Shown here: positions 25,701 to 34,527 of the stretch, one piece after another
Numbering within the stretch: the stretch's first letter is position 1
Layout: every line of letters starts with the position of its first letter
NCBI GenBank assembly: GCA_916048095.2
Contig: OU696579.1
Span: 4,716,235 to 4,780,234, forward strand
Source: Sacculina carcini
Taxonomy: Eukaryota > Arthropoda > Thecostraca > Sacculinidae
DNA length: 64,000 bases
Direction of reading: 5' to 3'
Program-made: the position numbers and the translations under genes
The notes under the pieces: generated by a model
The model's input: only the letters and a program-made list of their open reading frames with translations
Told to the model about the DNA's origin: nothing
Databases searched by the model: none

Positions 25701-28700
25701 CTTACTTTGTTCCAAGTAGCATTTTACCCGCCCGTCGTGCGGAACATTTGATGTGTAAATATTGAGGACAATAAAGACTTTCTATTCAGTATAGTGTAGC
25801 ATTAATTAAACTGTACGCAAAAAAACCACACCATCCATGCTTGGAGATAATATGATGCATTCTTAATTGTGATTGGGCTTCAGTGAAATTTAATCGGTGT
25901 ATATTCCTGTGTAATCGCAAGTGCGCATAATAGCTGTCAAATTGGCAATATGTCCTTTTGACTTTACACCGCCGTAACTTCCTTCAGATACCCTTTGGAA
26001 AATTACAAATTATACCGTATTGTAGAAAACAAGATTTCTAGCACGATGGTATAATTTATTTTTATGTATAACAAATAGTTACTATGAAATAGTAGAAAAA
26101 TAAATTAATTTTAGTCGCCCGGTGTTCAAGTGTAATTTTGGATGTATTTGAGAATTTTGCCAATTTTACACGTTTTTTGTACCATTTGTGGGTATAAATT
26201 ATAGCTTATATTGTAGAACACAAAATTCTCTACACAGTAGTATATTCCTGTGTAATCGCAAGTGCGTAAATTGTGATTGGACTTCAGTGAAATTAAATCA
26301 GTGTATATTCATGTGTAATCGCAAGTGCGCATAATAGCTGTCAAATTGGCAACATGACATTTTGACTTTACATCGCCGTAACTTCCTTTAGATACACTTT
26401 GGAAAATTAAAAATTATACCGTATTGTAGAAAACAAAATTTCTAGCACGATGGTATAATATATTTTTATGCATAACAAATAGTTACTGAGAAATATTAGA
26501 AAAATGAATTAATTTTAGTCGCCCGGTGTTCTAGTTTAATTTTGGATGTATTTGAGAATTTTGCCAATTTTACACGTTTTTTGTATCATTTGTGGGTATA
26601 AATTATAGCTTATATTGTAGAACACAAAATTCTCTACACAGTAGTATATTCCTGTGTAATCGCAAGTGCGCATAATAGCTGTCAAATTGGCAATATGTCC
26701 GTTTGATTTTACACCCCCGTAACGTCCTTCAGATACACTTTGGAAAATTACAAATTATACCGTATTGTAGAAAACAAAATTTCTAGCACGATGGTATAAT
26801 TTATTGTAATGTGTGACAAATAGTTCCTGAGACATGGGTAGAAAAATGAATTAATTTTAATCACCCGGTGTTCAAGTGTAATTTTGGATGTATTTGAGAA
26901 TTTTGCCAATTGTACACGTTTTTTGTATCATTTGTGGGTATAAATTATAACTTTTCTTGTAGAACACAAAATTATCTACACAATAGTATAATTTTTATAG
27001 CTGTACCATTGCTGGTTTATGAGGAATAGATAGCGGAATATTGACCAAAATATTCACGTTTTTTGTGCTAATTTTGCCTTTTTGCTTTTTTGTCATTTAC
27101 ACTTCACACCGCCGTAACTTTTGTTTAATACACTTTCGAAAATTAAAAATTATGCCGTGTTGTAGCAAACAAAATTCCCAGCATGATGGTATTATTTATT
27201 TAGATGTGTGATTATTAGTTTTTGAGAAATAGAGAAAAAAGTATAGAAAATCGGACGCGTGGAGTTTAAATAAAATTTTGAATGTAGATTGATTGTTTTC
27301 CATTTTACATGTTTTATATTTAATTTTTGGGTATACATTATAATTTGTTGAGTAGAAGAGAAAATTTTCTACACAGTAGTATAATTTTTATAGTTGTACT
27401 ATTGCTGGTTTAGGAGGAGAAGTCTTCAGAAAATTGACCAAAATTTTCGCATTTTTCAGGGTTCATTTTGTCTTTTCACCGCTATAACTTTTTTTTATTT
27501 CATTTTTGAAATTTAAAATTTAATCTTAAGTGTAGACAAGAAAATTTCCAACGTGATGGTATAAATTGTTAGCGGGTAGGCTGAGTGGTGGCCGAATAAT
27601 AGCTGATAGAAAATGGACCAAGGAGGGTCGAACAGACACACAGACACACAGACACACACACAGAGGATCTCTTTTATATATATAGATATGTAGTTCTGTA
27701 TTGGCGTGTGCGTGCATTTGTGTGTGAGTGTGAGCGTGTGCGTATGTATGTATGTATGTGTGTGTGTGCTTGTGTGTAGTTCTGTATTGGCGTGTGCGTG
27801 CATTTGTGTGTGAGTGTGAGTGTGAGCGTGTGCGTATGTATGTATGTATGTATGTGTGTGTGCTTGTGCGTATGTTCTAGTGTAGTGAGTGTCAAGGGCA
27901 TAAGCGGAGCTAGTGTAGTGATGATTGAAAGCTGTAGTGTAAGCTGATGCGCGTGTGTGCGCATACAGTGGTGCGTTGTTGCGCTTATGAGCTTTACAGT
28001 TGGGAGTTCAGCTATGAAGTTGTTGGTAAGAAGGGCAGTGCCATACGAGGAGTGGTTGTGTGTGTTTTGAGCTGTGGTGGTACAGGAATTGTGTTAGTGC
28101 GCGGTTGAGTTGTTCTCGTGGCGTTCTGTGTATTCTTCTTGGTTGCGTTTTTGCTCGTCATTCTCATCTCTACGGCCTTGTTTCATCTTCATCTTTAATA
28201 CATCGTGCAATCTTCCGTTTGTTATTGGGTGAAGACATGGAGCACAAGTTACAAGCTATTTCGGCGCCGCGTACGGAGGCAACGTTGGATTTCAGACTCG
28301 TACCGGAATACGATGGGACGACAGATCCGTCTGCATGGATTGGGAAGGTGAAAAAGATATGTCGTTTGCACGGAGTGAGTCAAGTGGCAGTGGTGGCCGG
28401 CATGCGCCTCGTGGGTGATGCTTATGAAGTGGTGGATGCCTTGTCTGACAGTGACCAGCTGGATATGTCTAAATTGGAAGAGGAGCTTCAAACCGCGTTC
28501 GGAATGGATTCATTCACTGCTTACGACGAATTCACAAAACGGAAGTTAGTGACTGGCGAAAGTGTCAACGTTTTATTGGCAAGTCTACGCAGGCTGGGCA
28601 AACGATGCAACATCTCCGACGACGTTTCGGTAAAATGTGCGTTTGTGGCGGCCCTCCCTCAACACGTGAGGCAGACCATGCGAGCAAACGCCAGACTTGA

Positions 28701-31700
28701 TGCTATGGGCATGGAGGAAGTTGTGGACCGGGCGAGAGTAGTGCTGGCAGAGTCAAACGCTTCTGGATGTGGACCGGCAATTGACCAGCAGCCTGAAGGG
28801 GGCGCAGTCGCTACCGTGGTGGCACACGCCGCATCACCGCGACGCGTAGGAACGTCTCCAGCGAGGTGCTATGTGTGTCACAAGGTGGGTCATATAGCGC
28901 GTTATTGTAGTCAGCGACAAATGGCGACAATTGAACGAGGCGTTGGCGATCCGAAAAGCCGTGCACGACTGACGTGTTATACCTGCGGCAAATACGGACA
29001 TATTAGCCCTGTGTGTCCTTTAAATGCCAAAGGAGAGGAGGCCTCGACGCGAGCCTTTTCTCCGCAGTGAATCCAGCGTCGCTGATCACACTGATGGTCA
29101 CCGTAAATGGCAGGCGGTGCCGAGCAATGCTGGACACTGGTTGTACTAGGAGCCTAGTATACAAACGTTTATGTGATAGTCGTTTAAGAAGAACTGATAC
29201 AACATTGGTAACTATCAGTGGTGACGAGATGGCGTGTGAAGGAGAGTGTCGCGTAGACGTTGAAGTGGACGGTGCAAAAAGAATTGACATCGACGCCCTG
29301 GTGGTGAACCACAGGCCTGTTGGTATGGACGTCGTACTTGGATTGGACTGCGTGAAAGCGTTGGGGGGATTATCGTTGGATGTCGACCTACATCCCTCCT
29401 TTGGACTAGATTCACAGGCATGGTGTGTCAGCCGCACAGAGGACGCTATGGCGGTGGCGGAAACCCAATGTCTCTCGATAGAGCACAGCGATTTCTCTGC
29501 CACATACGATAAAGAGGGAAATTTTTGGAGCGTCAAATGGAAATGGGCCACTCAACCAGAGATTCTGACTAATCAGACGGCTGAATACAACATTCCTCAC
29601 AACCTTCGGTAAGCATACAAAGATGAAATTCAGCATTGGATCAGTGAGGGCTGGTTAATAGAGCACGACTCGAAGATCCATGGACCAGCAAAGGGACTTA
29701 TACCACTGATGGTGGTAAATCAGAAAAACAAGTCCAAAGTTCGCCCAGTTATGGACTTTCGTCAACTCAACCACTATATCGAGCTGCACACTGCAGAAGC
29801 TGATGTTTGCCATCAAAAGTTGCGGGATTGGCGAAGAAAAGGTGACAAAATTGCACTACTGGATTTGAGAAAGGCATACCTTCAGATACATGTTGACCCC
29901 GAGCTCTGGAGTTATCAAACGGTGATTGTACAAGGGAAGAGATACTGTTTGACACGGCTCGGATTTGGACTCAGTGTTGCACCAATGATTATGAAGGTTA
30001 TTGTCGAGTATGTGCTGGCTCAAGACGACGTAATCCAGGGTTCAGCTTCGTCGTATATTGACGACATCATTGTGGACGAGTCGGGAGTAACTGCGGAAAA
30101 GGTGAGCGAACATTTTAATCAGTTTGGCCTGGTGTGCAAGGCGGCCTCGCGGGCCAATCCGACTTGTCGCGTATTGGGGTTGAGTCTTCAACGCGACAAT
30201 GGCAAGTTGTCATGGACAAGAGACAACATCATAGAAGAGTCAAGAGGCCCGATAACTCGGAGGAAAGTTTTCAGTTTCTGCGGGCAGGTGATTGGGCACC
30301 TACCAGTGGGAGGATGGATGCGAGTCGCGGCTTCATTTGTAAAGAGACTGGCAAATGAATCAAGTCAAGGTTGGGATGACGAGATTGTGGATCAGAGATG
30401 TTTGAGTGTATTGAAACAGTTTGCAGATAGAGTTAAGAACGAAGACGCTGCGAGAGGAACGTGGAGTGTGAAAGGAAACCAGATGAATGTTTGGGTAGAT
30501 GCAAGCCAGTTGGCGCTGGGGGTGGTGCTTGAAATAAACGGCGACGTGGTAGAGGACGCATGTTGGCTACGAAAGGACAGTCAGCATATTAACATGGCGG
30601 AAATGGATGCTGCTCTAAAAGGGCTGAATTTGGCTGCAGCGTGGAATATGAAAAATATAACAGTAAAAACCGATTCGTTCACTGTTTTTCGATGGATGAA
30701 AGATGTGCTTACCGGAGCCGTAAGGGTAAAAACCAAGGCTATTGGAGAATTATTGATTAGGAGACGACTCGAAACTCTCAAATGTGTGAGGGAGGAGCTA
30801 GGACTGGCAATAGAAGTTGTCCACGTACCATCGAAAGAAAACATCGCCGATGTTTTGACCCGAGTGCCTCTCAGGTGGTTGAATGCTTCAGAGGAATCGA
30901 ATGTGTGTTGCAGCGGCACTCCACGGGAGAGCATGAGTGAGGCAGAGATGAAAGAGGTGCATCAGCTGGCAGGACATCCGGGAGTACGGAGAACGCTGTA
31001 CTTTGCCAAAAGGAGGAACTGCTTCGCGACAAGAAGACTAGCACACAATGTAGTGACATCATGCGACTCGTGCCGTTCTATTGACCCCGCCCCTGTGAAG
31101 TGGGAGCGAGGCAGCCTGACTGTGAAAACCGTTTGGCAGCGACTGGCAATGGACGTCACTCACTACCGCGGGACATCGTATTTGTCTATTATTGATTGCG
31201 GTCCATCGCGTTATGCAATTTGGAGAGCGTTGTGGCGAGAGGACTCCAAGCATATAGTAGATCAATTGCAAGAAGTATTCTTGGAACGAGGAGCGCCACG
31301 AGAAGTGCTGCTTGACAACGGAACAGCATTTTGCAGTCGGGAATTTCGATGCTTCTTAGCAGGGTGGAAAATCAACCCCATGTATCGTTGTGCCTACGAG
31401 CCACACGGTAATGGTGTCATTGAGAGGTGCCACCGGTCGGTAAAGGTCATTGCAGCTCGGTGTGGCTGCTCGGTTCAAGAAGCCGTCTACCGATACAACG
31501 TGTCACCGCTTGACGATGTGAATGAATTTTCAGCTCCAATGAATCGTCTCTACAAATATGTTGTAGGTGTCCGCCGAGTTGATCCAGAAGCAGCACAAGT
31601 GACGAGACCCATTAGAGGTCCAGGAGCGTATCGGCCGGGTCAAAGAGTGTGGGTGAGGAGACCTGGCACACGATGTGATAGATTGTCTGCGCGTGGTGTG

Positions 31701-32921
31701 GTTACTTCCAACATATCTGAACAGGCGGTGGAAGTCAACGGAGTACCGTACCACTACAAGGATATTAGACCGAGGGGCGAGTCGGAAGAAATGAAGACAA
31801 CACTGCATCAGAGCGCAGTTGACTCAACTGATGAGGTTCCTATGACTCTGCGGTTTCAACATGAAGTTCCGGAAGAAGTGGCCCAAAGCCAGCAAGCGGA
31901 ACTTAGAGGAGTGAAACAATCAGACGAAGGAGAGAGTGCCAACTATGTGATTCTTGAGAATCAGAGGGAGGTGTAGTTCTGTATTGGCGTGTGCGTGCAT
32001 TTGTGTGTGAGTGTGAGCGTGTGCGTATGTATGTATGTATGTGTGTGTGTGTGCTTGTGTGTAGTTCTGTATTGGCGTGTGCGTGCATTTGTGTGTGAGT
32101 GTGAGCGTGTGCGTATGTATGTATGTATGTATGTGTGTGTGCTTGTGCGTATGTTCTAGTGTAGTGAGTGTCAAGGGCATAAGCGGAGCTAGTGTAGTGA
32201 TGATTGAAAGCTGTAGTGTAAGCTGATGCGCGTGTGTGCGCATACAGTGGTGCGTTGTTGCGCTTATGAGCTTTACAGTTGGGAGTTCAGCTATGAAGTT
32301 GCTGGTAAGAAGGGCAGTGCCATACGAGGAGTGGTTGTGTGTGTTGTGAGCTGTGGTGGTACAGGAATTGTGTTAGTGCGCGGTTGAGTTGTTCTCGTGG
32401 CGTTCTGTGTATTCTTCTTGGTTGCGTTTTTGCTCGTCATTCTCATCTCTACGGCCTTGTTTCATCTTCATCTTTAATACATCGTGCAATCTTCCGTTTG
32501 TTATTGGGTGAAGATATGGAGCACAAGTTACAAGATATACATATGTTATCTGGTTTTTTATCCTTAAAGTTTTCGTATTGTCTCAAAATTCTAACCAGCT
32601 AATCGAAAAATAGAGCGACACCCTCTATTTGAATGACCTTATGTGGGACGGTTTGAAAAATAGAACGGCATGCGGCTCAAATATAGGTTTTACGGCACCT
32701 TATCGGCGTCTATTTGTGAATTGTGGAATTTTGGATTTGTGAAATGTGTATGAAACATGTGAATGGATCGCGTGCATATATACGTGTGTGTGTGTGTGTG
32801 TGTGTTGTCAGGACGTATGTGGCCCATAACATTCGGTATGGGCATAGGCGTTGGTATGGCGTGCGCCAATTGTCAGCGCAGCTTCGACGAGCCATACCTG
32901 GTGCGCGCCGACAAAGTTCAG
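22710..32921 (+). CDS. MICOS10: MICOS complex subunit MIC10
   Basis: Three exons, 22710-22785, 23325-23372 and 32812-32921, join in phase 1 each time and give 78 residues, the usual size. MIC10 is a small hairpin protein of the inner mitochondrial membrane that oligomerises to bend membranes at cristae junctions. Exon 1 (MMAVRSEDEFGVK then VDRCVADLVTKF) matches the conserved KWDRCLAD region. Exon 2 encodes membrane segment 1 (GGVLVGSAFSLVFF). Exon 3 begins after TTGTCAG and encodes RMWPITFGMGIGVGMACANC, with the family's G-x-G-x-G-x-G motif in segment 2. The first glycine motif is weaker than usual. Exon 3 may end at CAG|GTAGGT, with a very short last exon not found. Alternatively it reads on 17 codons to TAA at 32973-32975, which overlaps an AATAAA. 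Intron 2 is 9.4 kb and packed with transposons. Confidence 0.87.
23730..27688 (+). repeat. Divergent repeat array with ACCCGCCCGTCGTGCGG heads
   Basis: The first unit runs from 23730 to about 24178 and ends in CAGACAGACAGATAA...TATATATATAG. A second head (CATTAAAACCCGCCCG) starts at 24180. The word ACCCGCCCGTYGTGCGGAA with AATTCA nearby recurs near 23740, 24186, 24372, 24593, 24786, 24975, 25500 and 25726. From 25899 the sequence changes to longer tandem units of about 340-400 bp (starts near 25899, 26302 and 26644) marked by GTGTAATCGCAAGTGCGCAT. The array closes with an ACAGACACACAGACAC run and TTTTATATATATAG. No coding frame is present. The head can form a small hairpin (CCGC...GCGG). Superfamily not determined. 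Confidence 0.7.
27689..28253 (+). repeat. 5' LTR
   Basis: Starts TGTAGTTCTGTATTGG and ends GCACAAGTTACA. The first 170 bases contain two tandem copies of an approximately 85-base segment rich in GTGTG and GTAT, each beginning TGTAGTTCTG. The last 17 bases already encode the first Gag codons, because the ATG is at 28237. Confidence 0.95.
28237..29070 (+). CDS. gag: LTR retrotransposon Gag with two zinc knuckles
   Basis: 277 codons from an ATG inside the 5' LTR. A retrotransposon-type capsid region (LVPEYDGTTDPSAWIGKVKK, then ALPQHVRQTMRA) is followed by two CCHC knuckles: C-x2-C-x4-H-x4-C in CYVCHKVGHIARYC and again in CYTCGKYGHISPVC. These bind element RNA during packaging. The frame ends in TGA at 29068-29070, overlapping the pol frame, which lies at -1. 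A frameshift signal sits in the overlap. I chose this ATG because it is the first in the capsid frame near the LTR end and is preserved in the 3' LTR copy. The frame is open further upstream, but those codons are LTR microsatellite-flanking sequence. Confidence 0.9.
   Translation: MEHKLQAISAPRTEATLDFRLVPEYDGTTDPSAWIGKVKKICRLHGVSQVAVVAGMRLVGDAYEVVDALSDSDQLDMSKLEEELQTAFGMDSFTAYDEFTKRKLVTGESVNVLLASLRRLGKRCNISDDVSVKCAFVAALPQHVRQTMRANARLDAMGMEEVVDRARVVLAESNASGCGPAIDQQPEGGAVATVVAHAASPRRVGTSPARCYVCHKVGHIARYCSQRQMATIERGVGDPKSRARLTCYTCGKYGHISPVCPLNAKGEEASTRAFSPQ
29019..29081 (+). promoter_or_regulatory. Predicted -1 ribosomal frameshift signal (gag-pol)
   Basis: A slippery heptamer T TTA AAT (29019-29025) lies in the Gag frame. 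After 6 bases there is an 11-bp stem (29032-29042 with 29053-29063, two G-T pairs) around a 10-base loop. Loop bases CGACGC (29045-29050) are complementary to GCGTCG at 29076-29081, which would close an H-type pseudoknot. Slippage by -1 gives TTT AAA and enters the protease frame directly. The layout matches classical retroelement frameshift sites. Confidence 0.82.
29022..31976 (+). CDS. pol: LTR retrotransposon Pol (PR-RT-RH-IN), one in-frame stop
   Basis: Pol frame reached by -1 shift. Protease: AMLDTGCTRSLV with the D-T/S-G type active site (DTG). An in-frame TAA at 29610-29612 separates protease from reverse transcriptase and is probably a nonsense mutation. Reverse transcriptase: VRPVMDFRQLNHY, LLDLRKAYLQIHVD, LGFGLSVAP and the catalytic YIDD (SSYIDDIIVDE). 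RNase H: VWVDASQLALG, HINMAEMDAAL and VKTDSFTVFRWM supply Asp, Glu and Asp. Integrase: HQLAGHPG with Cys-x2-Cys (SCDSC) forms the HHCC finger, then the D-D-E catalytic residues lie in AMDVTHYRG, LLDNGTAFCS and EPHGNGVIERCHRS. The stop codon TAG (31974-31976) lies inside the first five bases of the 3' LTR. Confidence 0.9.
31957..31971 (+). promoter_or_regulatory. Candidate polypurine tract
   Basis: The purine-rich stretch GAGAATCAGAGGGAGG directly precedes the 3' LTR and would prime plus-strand synthesis. It lies within the last pol codons. It is the expected position, but the tract is short and broken by TC. Confidence 0.5.
31972..32532 (+). repeat. 3' LTR
   Basis: Near-identical to the 5' LTR, with the same internal tandem duplication of a GTGTG-rich segment. 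It is 4 bases shorter because of microsatellite variation. Ends GCACAAGTTACA and is followed by the AGATA duplication. Confidence 0.95.
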
Positions 32922-32970
32922 GTAGGTGTGTGTGTGTTTTGTTTTTGTTTTTTTAATTCGGATAAATTGA

Positions 32971-32976
32971 AATAAA
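32971..32976 (+). terminator. Candidate polyadenylation signal for MIC10
   Basis: AATAAA 50 bases beyond the exon 3 donor-like site. If it is used, MIC10 would end by read-through of exon 3 and not by splicing to a further exon. Confidence 0.3.
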
Positions 32977-33356
32977 AACGTTGTGTAGAGGCACCAACCC
33001 AGAAGGATTATCGCGCCAGAATCGTGTGTGTGTATCGTGTATCATGTGTGTGTGTAGATGCAAGATGTACACAAACATGATTATATGTAGTATTACAGGG
33101 GTCCCCGCAATTCGACGGGGGTGCGGCGGTCTATCATTGGTCGCACCTGCGTTTGGTCGAATGGTGAAACTGTTTTTCCCCATAGGAATATATTAAGGGG
33201 GATAGGGGCCGACCTCCAACCCAGAACCCCAAAATATCACTAAAAACTAAGACTAAATCAGTAATATTAAACTAAGACTAAACCAGTAATGCCTGTAAGT
33301 CTTCCCACAGTGACAAGAAACGTTCTCGCATAAATCCCGGGCTAATGGACATCTTG

Positions 33357-33813
33357 CATTGTGTCCTGTCCTTCATCCACTTGATCAACATCTCCTTCAT
33401 CCACTTGATCAACATTTCCTTCATCCACTTGATCAACATTTCCTTCATCCACTTGATCAACATGTCCTTCATCCGCTTGATCAACATGTCCTTCATCCAC
33501 TTGATCAACATGTCCTCCATCCACTTGATCAACATATCCTTCATCCACTTGATCAACATATGCTTCATCCACTTGATCAACATGTCCTTCATCCACTTGA
33601 TCAACATGTCCTCCATTCACTTGATCAACATGTCCTTCATCCACTTGATCAACATATCCTTCATCCACTTGATCAACATGTCCTCCATCCACTTGATCAA
33701 CATATCCTTCATCCAATTGATCAACATCTTCATCCACTTGATCAACATATCCTTCATCCACTTGATCAACATGTCCTCCATCCACTTGATCAACATGTCC
33801 TCCATCGTGTTGA
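33357..33813. repeat. 24-bp minisatellite inside a transposase frame
   Basis: About 19-20 units of a 24-base sequence (plus strand CATCCACTTGATCAACATRT with CCTT/CCTC), one of them 3 bases short near 33727. Every unit is a multiple of three and stays open on the minus strand as the 8-residue repeat W-M-K/E-D-M-L-I-K. Single-base differences between units (GTCC, ATCC, TTCC) show it is not perfectly homogenised. Confidence 0.95.
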
Positions 33814-33917
33814 GACGGAAGTCCCTTGAGGTACAAAGAACAAGAGTTGCAGATGATGTTGAAGTAGCTGCCTGGTGATAATTATCCCTGTTCTTCCAAA
33901 CTGTTGACACTGTAGAC

Positions 33918-34180
33918 CAGTGGTTCCCAAACTATCTTACCTGACACCCCTTTTTGCTTCCCGCATGCCCCCAGTGCCTCTTTTCATATGAGGTGATTCT
34001 TACATTTATTTACGTGTAAATAGAACTAGCTTAATAGAAACGGGTCGAGTGACTGCTATAATTATATTTTACATGTATGTAATGACAATGATTTTATTAT
34101 TCTAATTAAAAACAATTTTGAGCAGATGACATCACGACCCCTTTGTGTCCTCCTCGCGCCCCCTGGTTTAGGAACCCCTG
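33918..34180. mobile_element. hAT MITE nested in the pogo-like element
   Basis: The ends are CAGTGGTTCCCAAACT and the complement of CAGGGGTTCCTAAACC. The flanking 8-bp duplication is CTGTAGAC/CTGTAGAT (7 of 8, at 33910-33917 and 34181-34188). 263 bp, no coding capacity. Confidence 0.82.
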
Positions 34181-34527
34181 CTGTAGATCTGGGAGCTTCA
34201 GCTGCTATGGCTGAGTGAGTGATACCTGTCTCACATTTTCTTATAAGATCTAGTTTATCATTTAGAGGCAGAAAAATGTGTTTCTTAGACGTGGGGGCGG
34301 AGGTAGATTTGTGCGGCATGATGAAGGTGGAGCAGCCGAGCGCCTCACCATGCCGACGGCTGGTGCGAGACTGAGGCGTGATGTGTGGCGGCAGCGCGCA
34401 GGGCAATGTCTGGATGGTGGCGTGAGAGATTTGAATGTCGAATCATGAGGCTTGGGGTATACATTAGGAGCTGTCGAATTCGCGAAATGTTGAATTGTGA
34501 ACGGTGGAATATCGCGGACCCCCTCTA

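Larger units (their letters stand above)
27689..32532 (+). mobile_element. LTR retrotransposon, nearly intact, in MIC10 intron 2
   Basis: Two long terminal repeats (27689-28253 and 31972-32532) begin TGTAG and end TTACA. The element is flanked by a perfect 5-bp duplication AGATA (27684-27688 and 32533-32537). The internal part encodes Gag and a Pol in the order protease, reverse transcriptase, RNase H, integrase, the Ty3/Gypsy-like order. Outside the TG microsatellite part of the LTRs I see only about three substitutions between the two copies, so insertion looks recent. It landed exactly at the tail of the repeat array. One in-frame stop in pol (29610) is the only lesion seen. Confidence 0.95.
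23516..32695. mobile_element. Mariner-type MITE split by nested insertions
   Basis: The left part is 23516 to about 23729 (starts CCGTAAACGGCAC after TA). The right part is about 32545-32695 (ends in the inverted terminus GGTTTTACGG). Both halves align by eye with the intact copies at 48972-49343 and 53556-53918: AATAGAGCGACACCCTCTA and the GTTACCAGTAATCACC stretch are shared. Between them lie the divergent repeat array and the LTR retrotransposon. The whole lies in intron 2 of MIC10. Confidence 0.7.
33278..34320 (-). pseudogene. Pogo/Tigger transposase N-terminal region, disrupted
   Basis: The start at 34320 (MPHKSTSAPTSKKHIF) leads into a CENP-B N-type helix-turn-helix: LPLNDKLDLIRKCETG then THSAIAAE. 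The hAT MITE at 33918-34180 then interrupts it. The frame resumes at about 33910 (TVWKNRDNY), the position where family members read STVRTIVKNKD. It enters the second DNA-binding domain at NTMEDMLIKWM, normally one copy of a sentence like MEKLLVVWIEDQTQ. Here that sentence is repeated about 20 times before reaching DRTQCKMSISPGFMRERFLS and LWEDLQALLV. The repeat stays in frame throughout. The protein ends there, without the DDE catalytic core, so it cannot transpose. Confidence 0.75.
33096..34525 (-). mobile_element. Pogo/Tigger-like element, decayed
   Basis: Left end CAGGGGTCCCCGCAATTCG, right end the complement of GAGGGGGTCCGCGATATTCC, flanked by TA at 33094-33095 and 34526-34527, as expected for pogo-group Tc1/mariner elements. 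It carries the N-terminal part of a CENP-B-like transposase on the minus strand. The catalytic DDE part is absent. Two secondary events have altered it: a nested hAT MITE (33918-34180) and a 24-bp minisatellite (33357-33813). Confidence 0.78.

Noticed and set aside
33357..33813. Regularly repeated 24-bp units as a CRISPR-like array
   Set aside because: There are no unique spacers. The units are directly tandem and multiples of three, and the flanks place them inside a pogo-type transposase frame.
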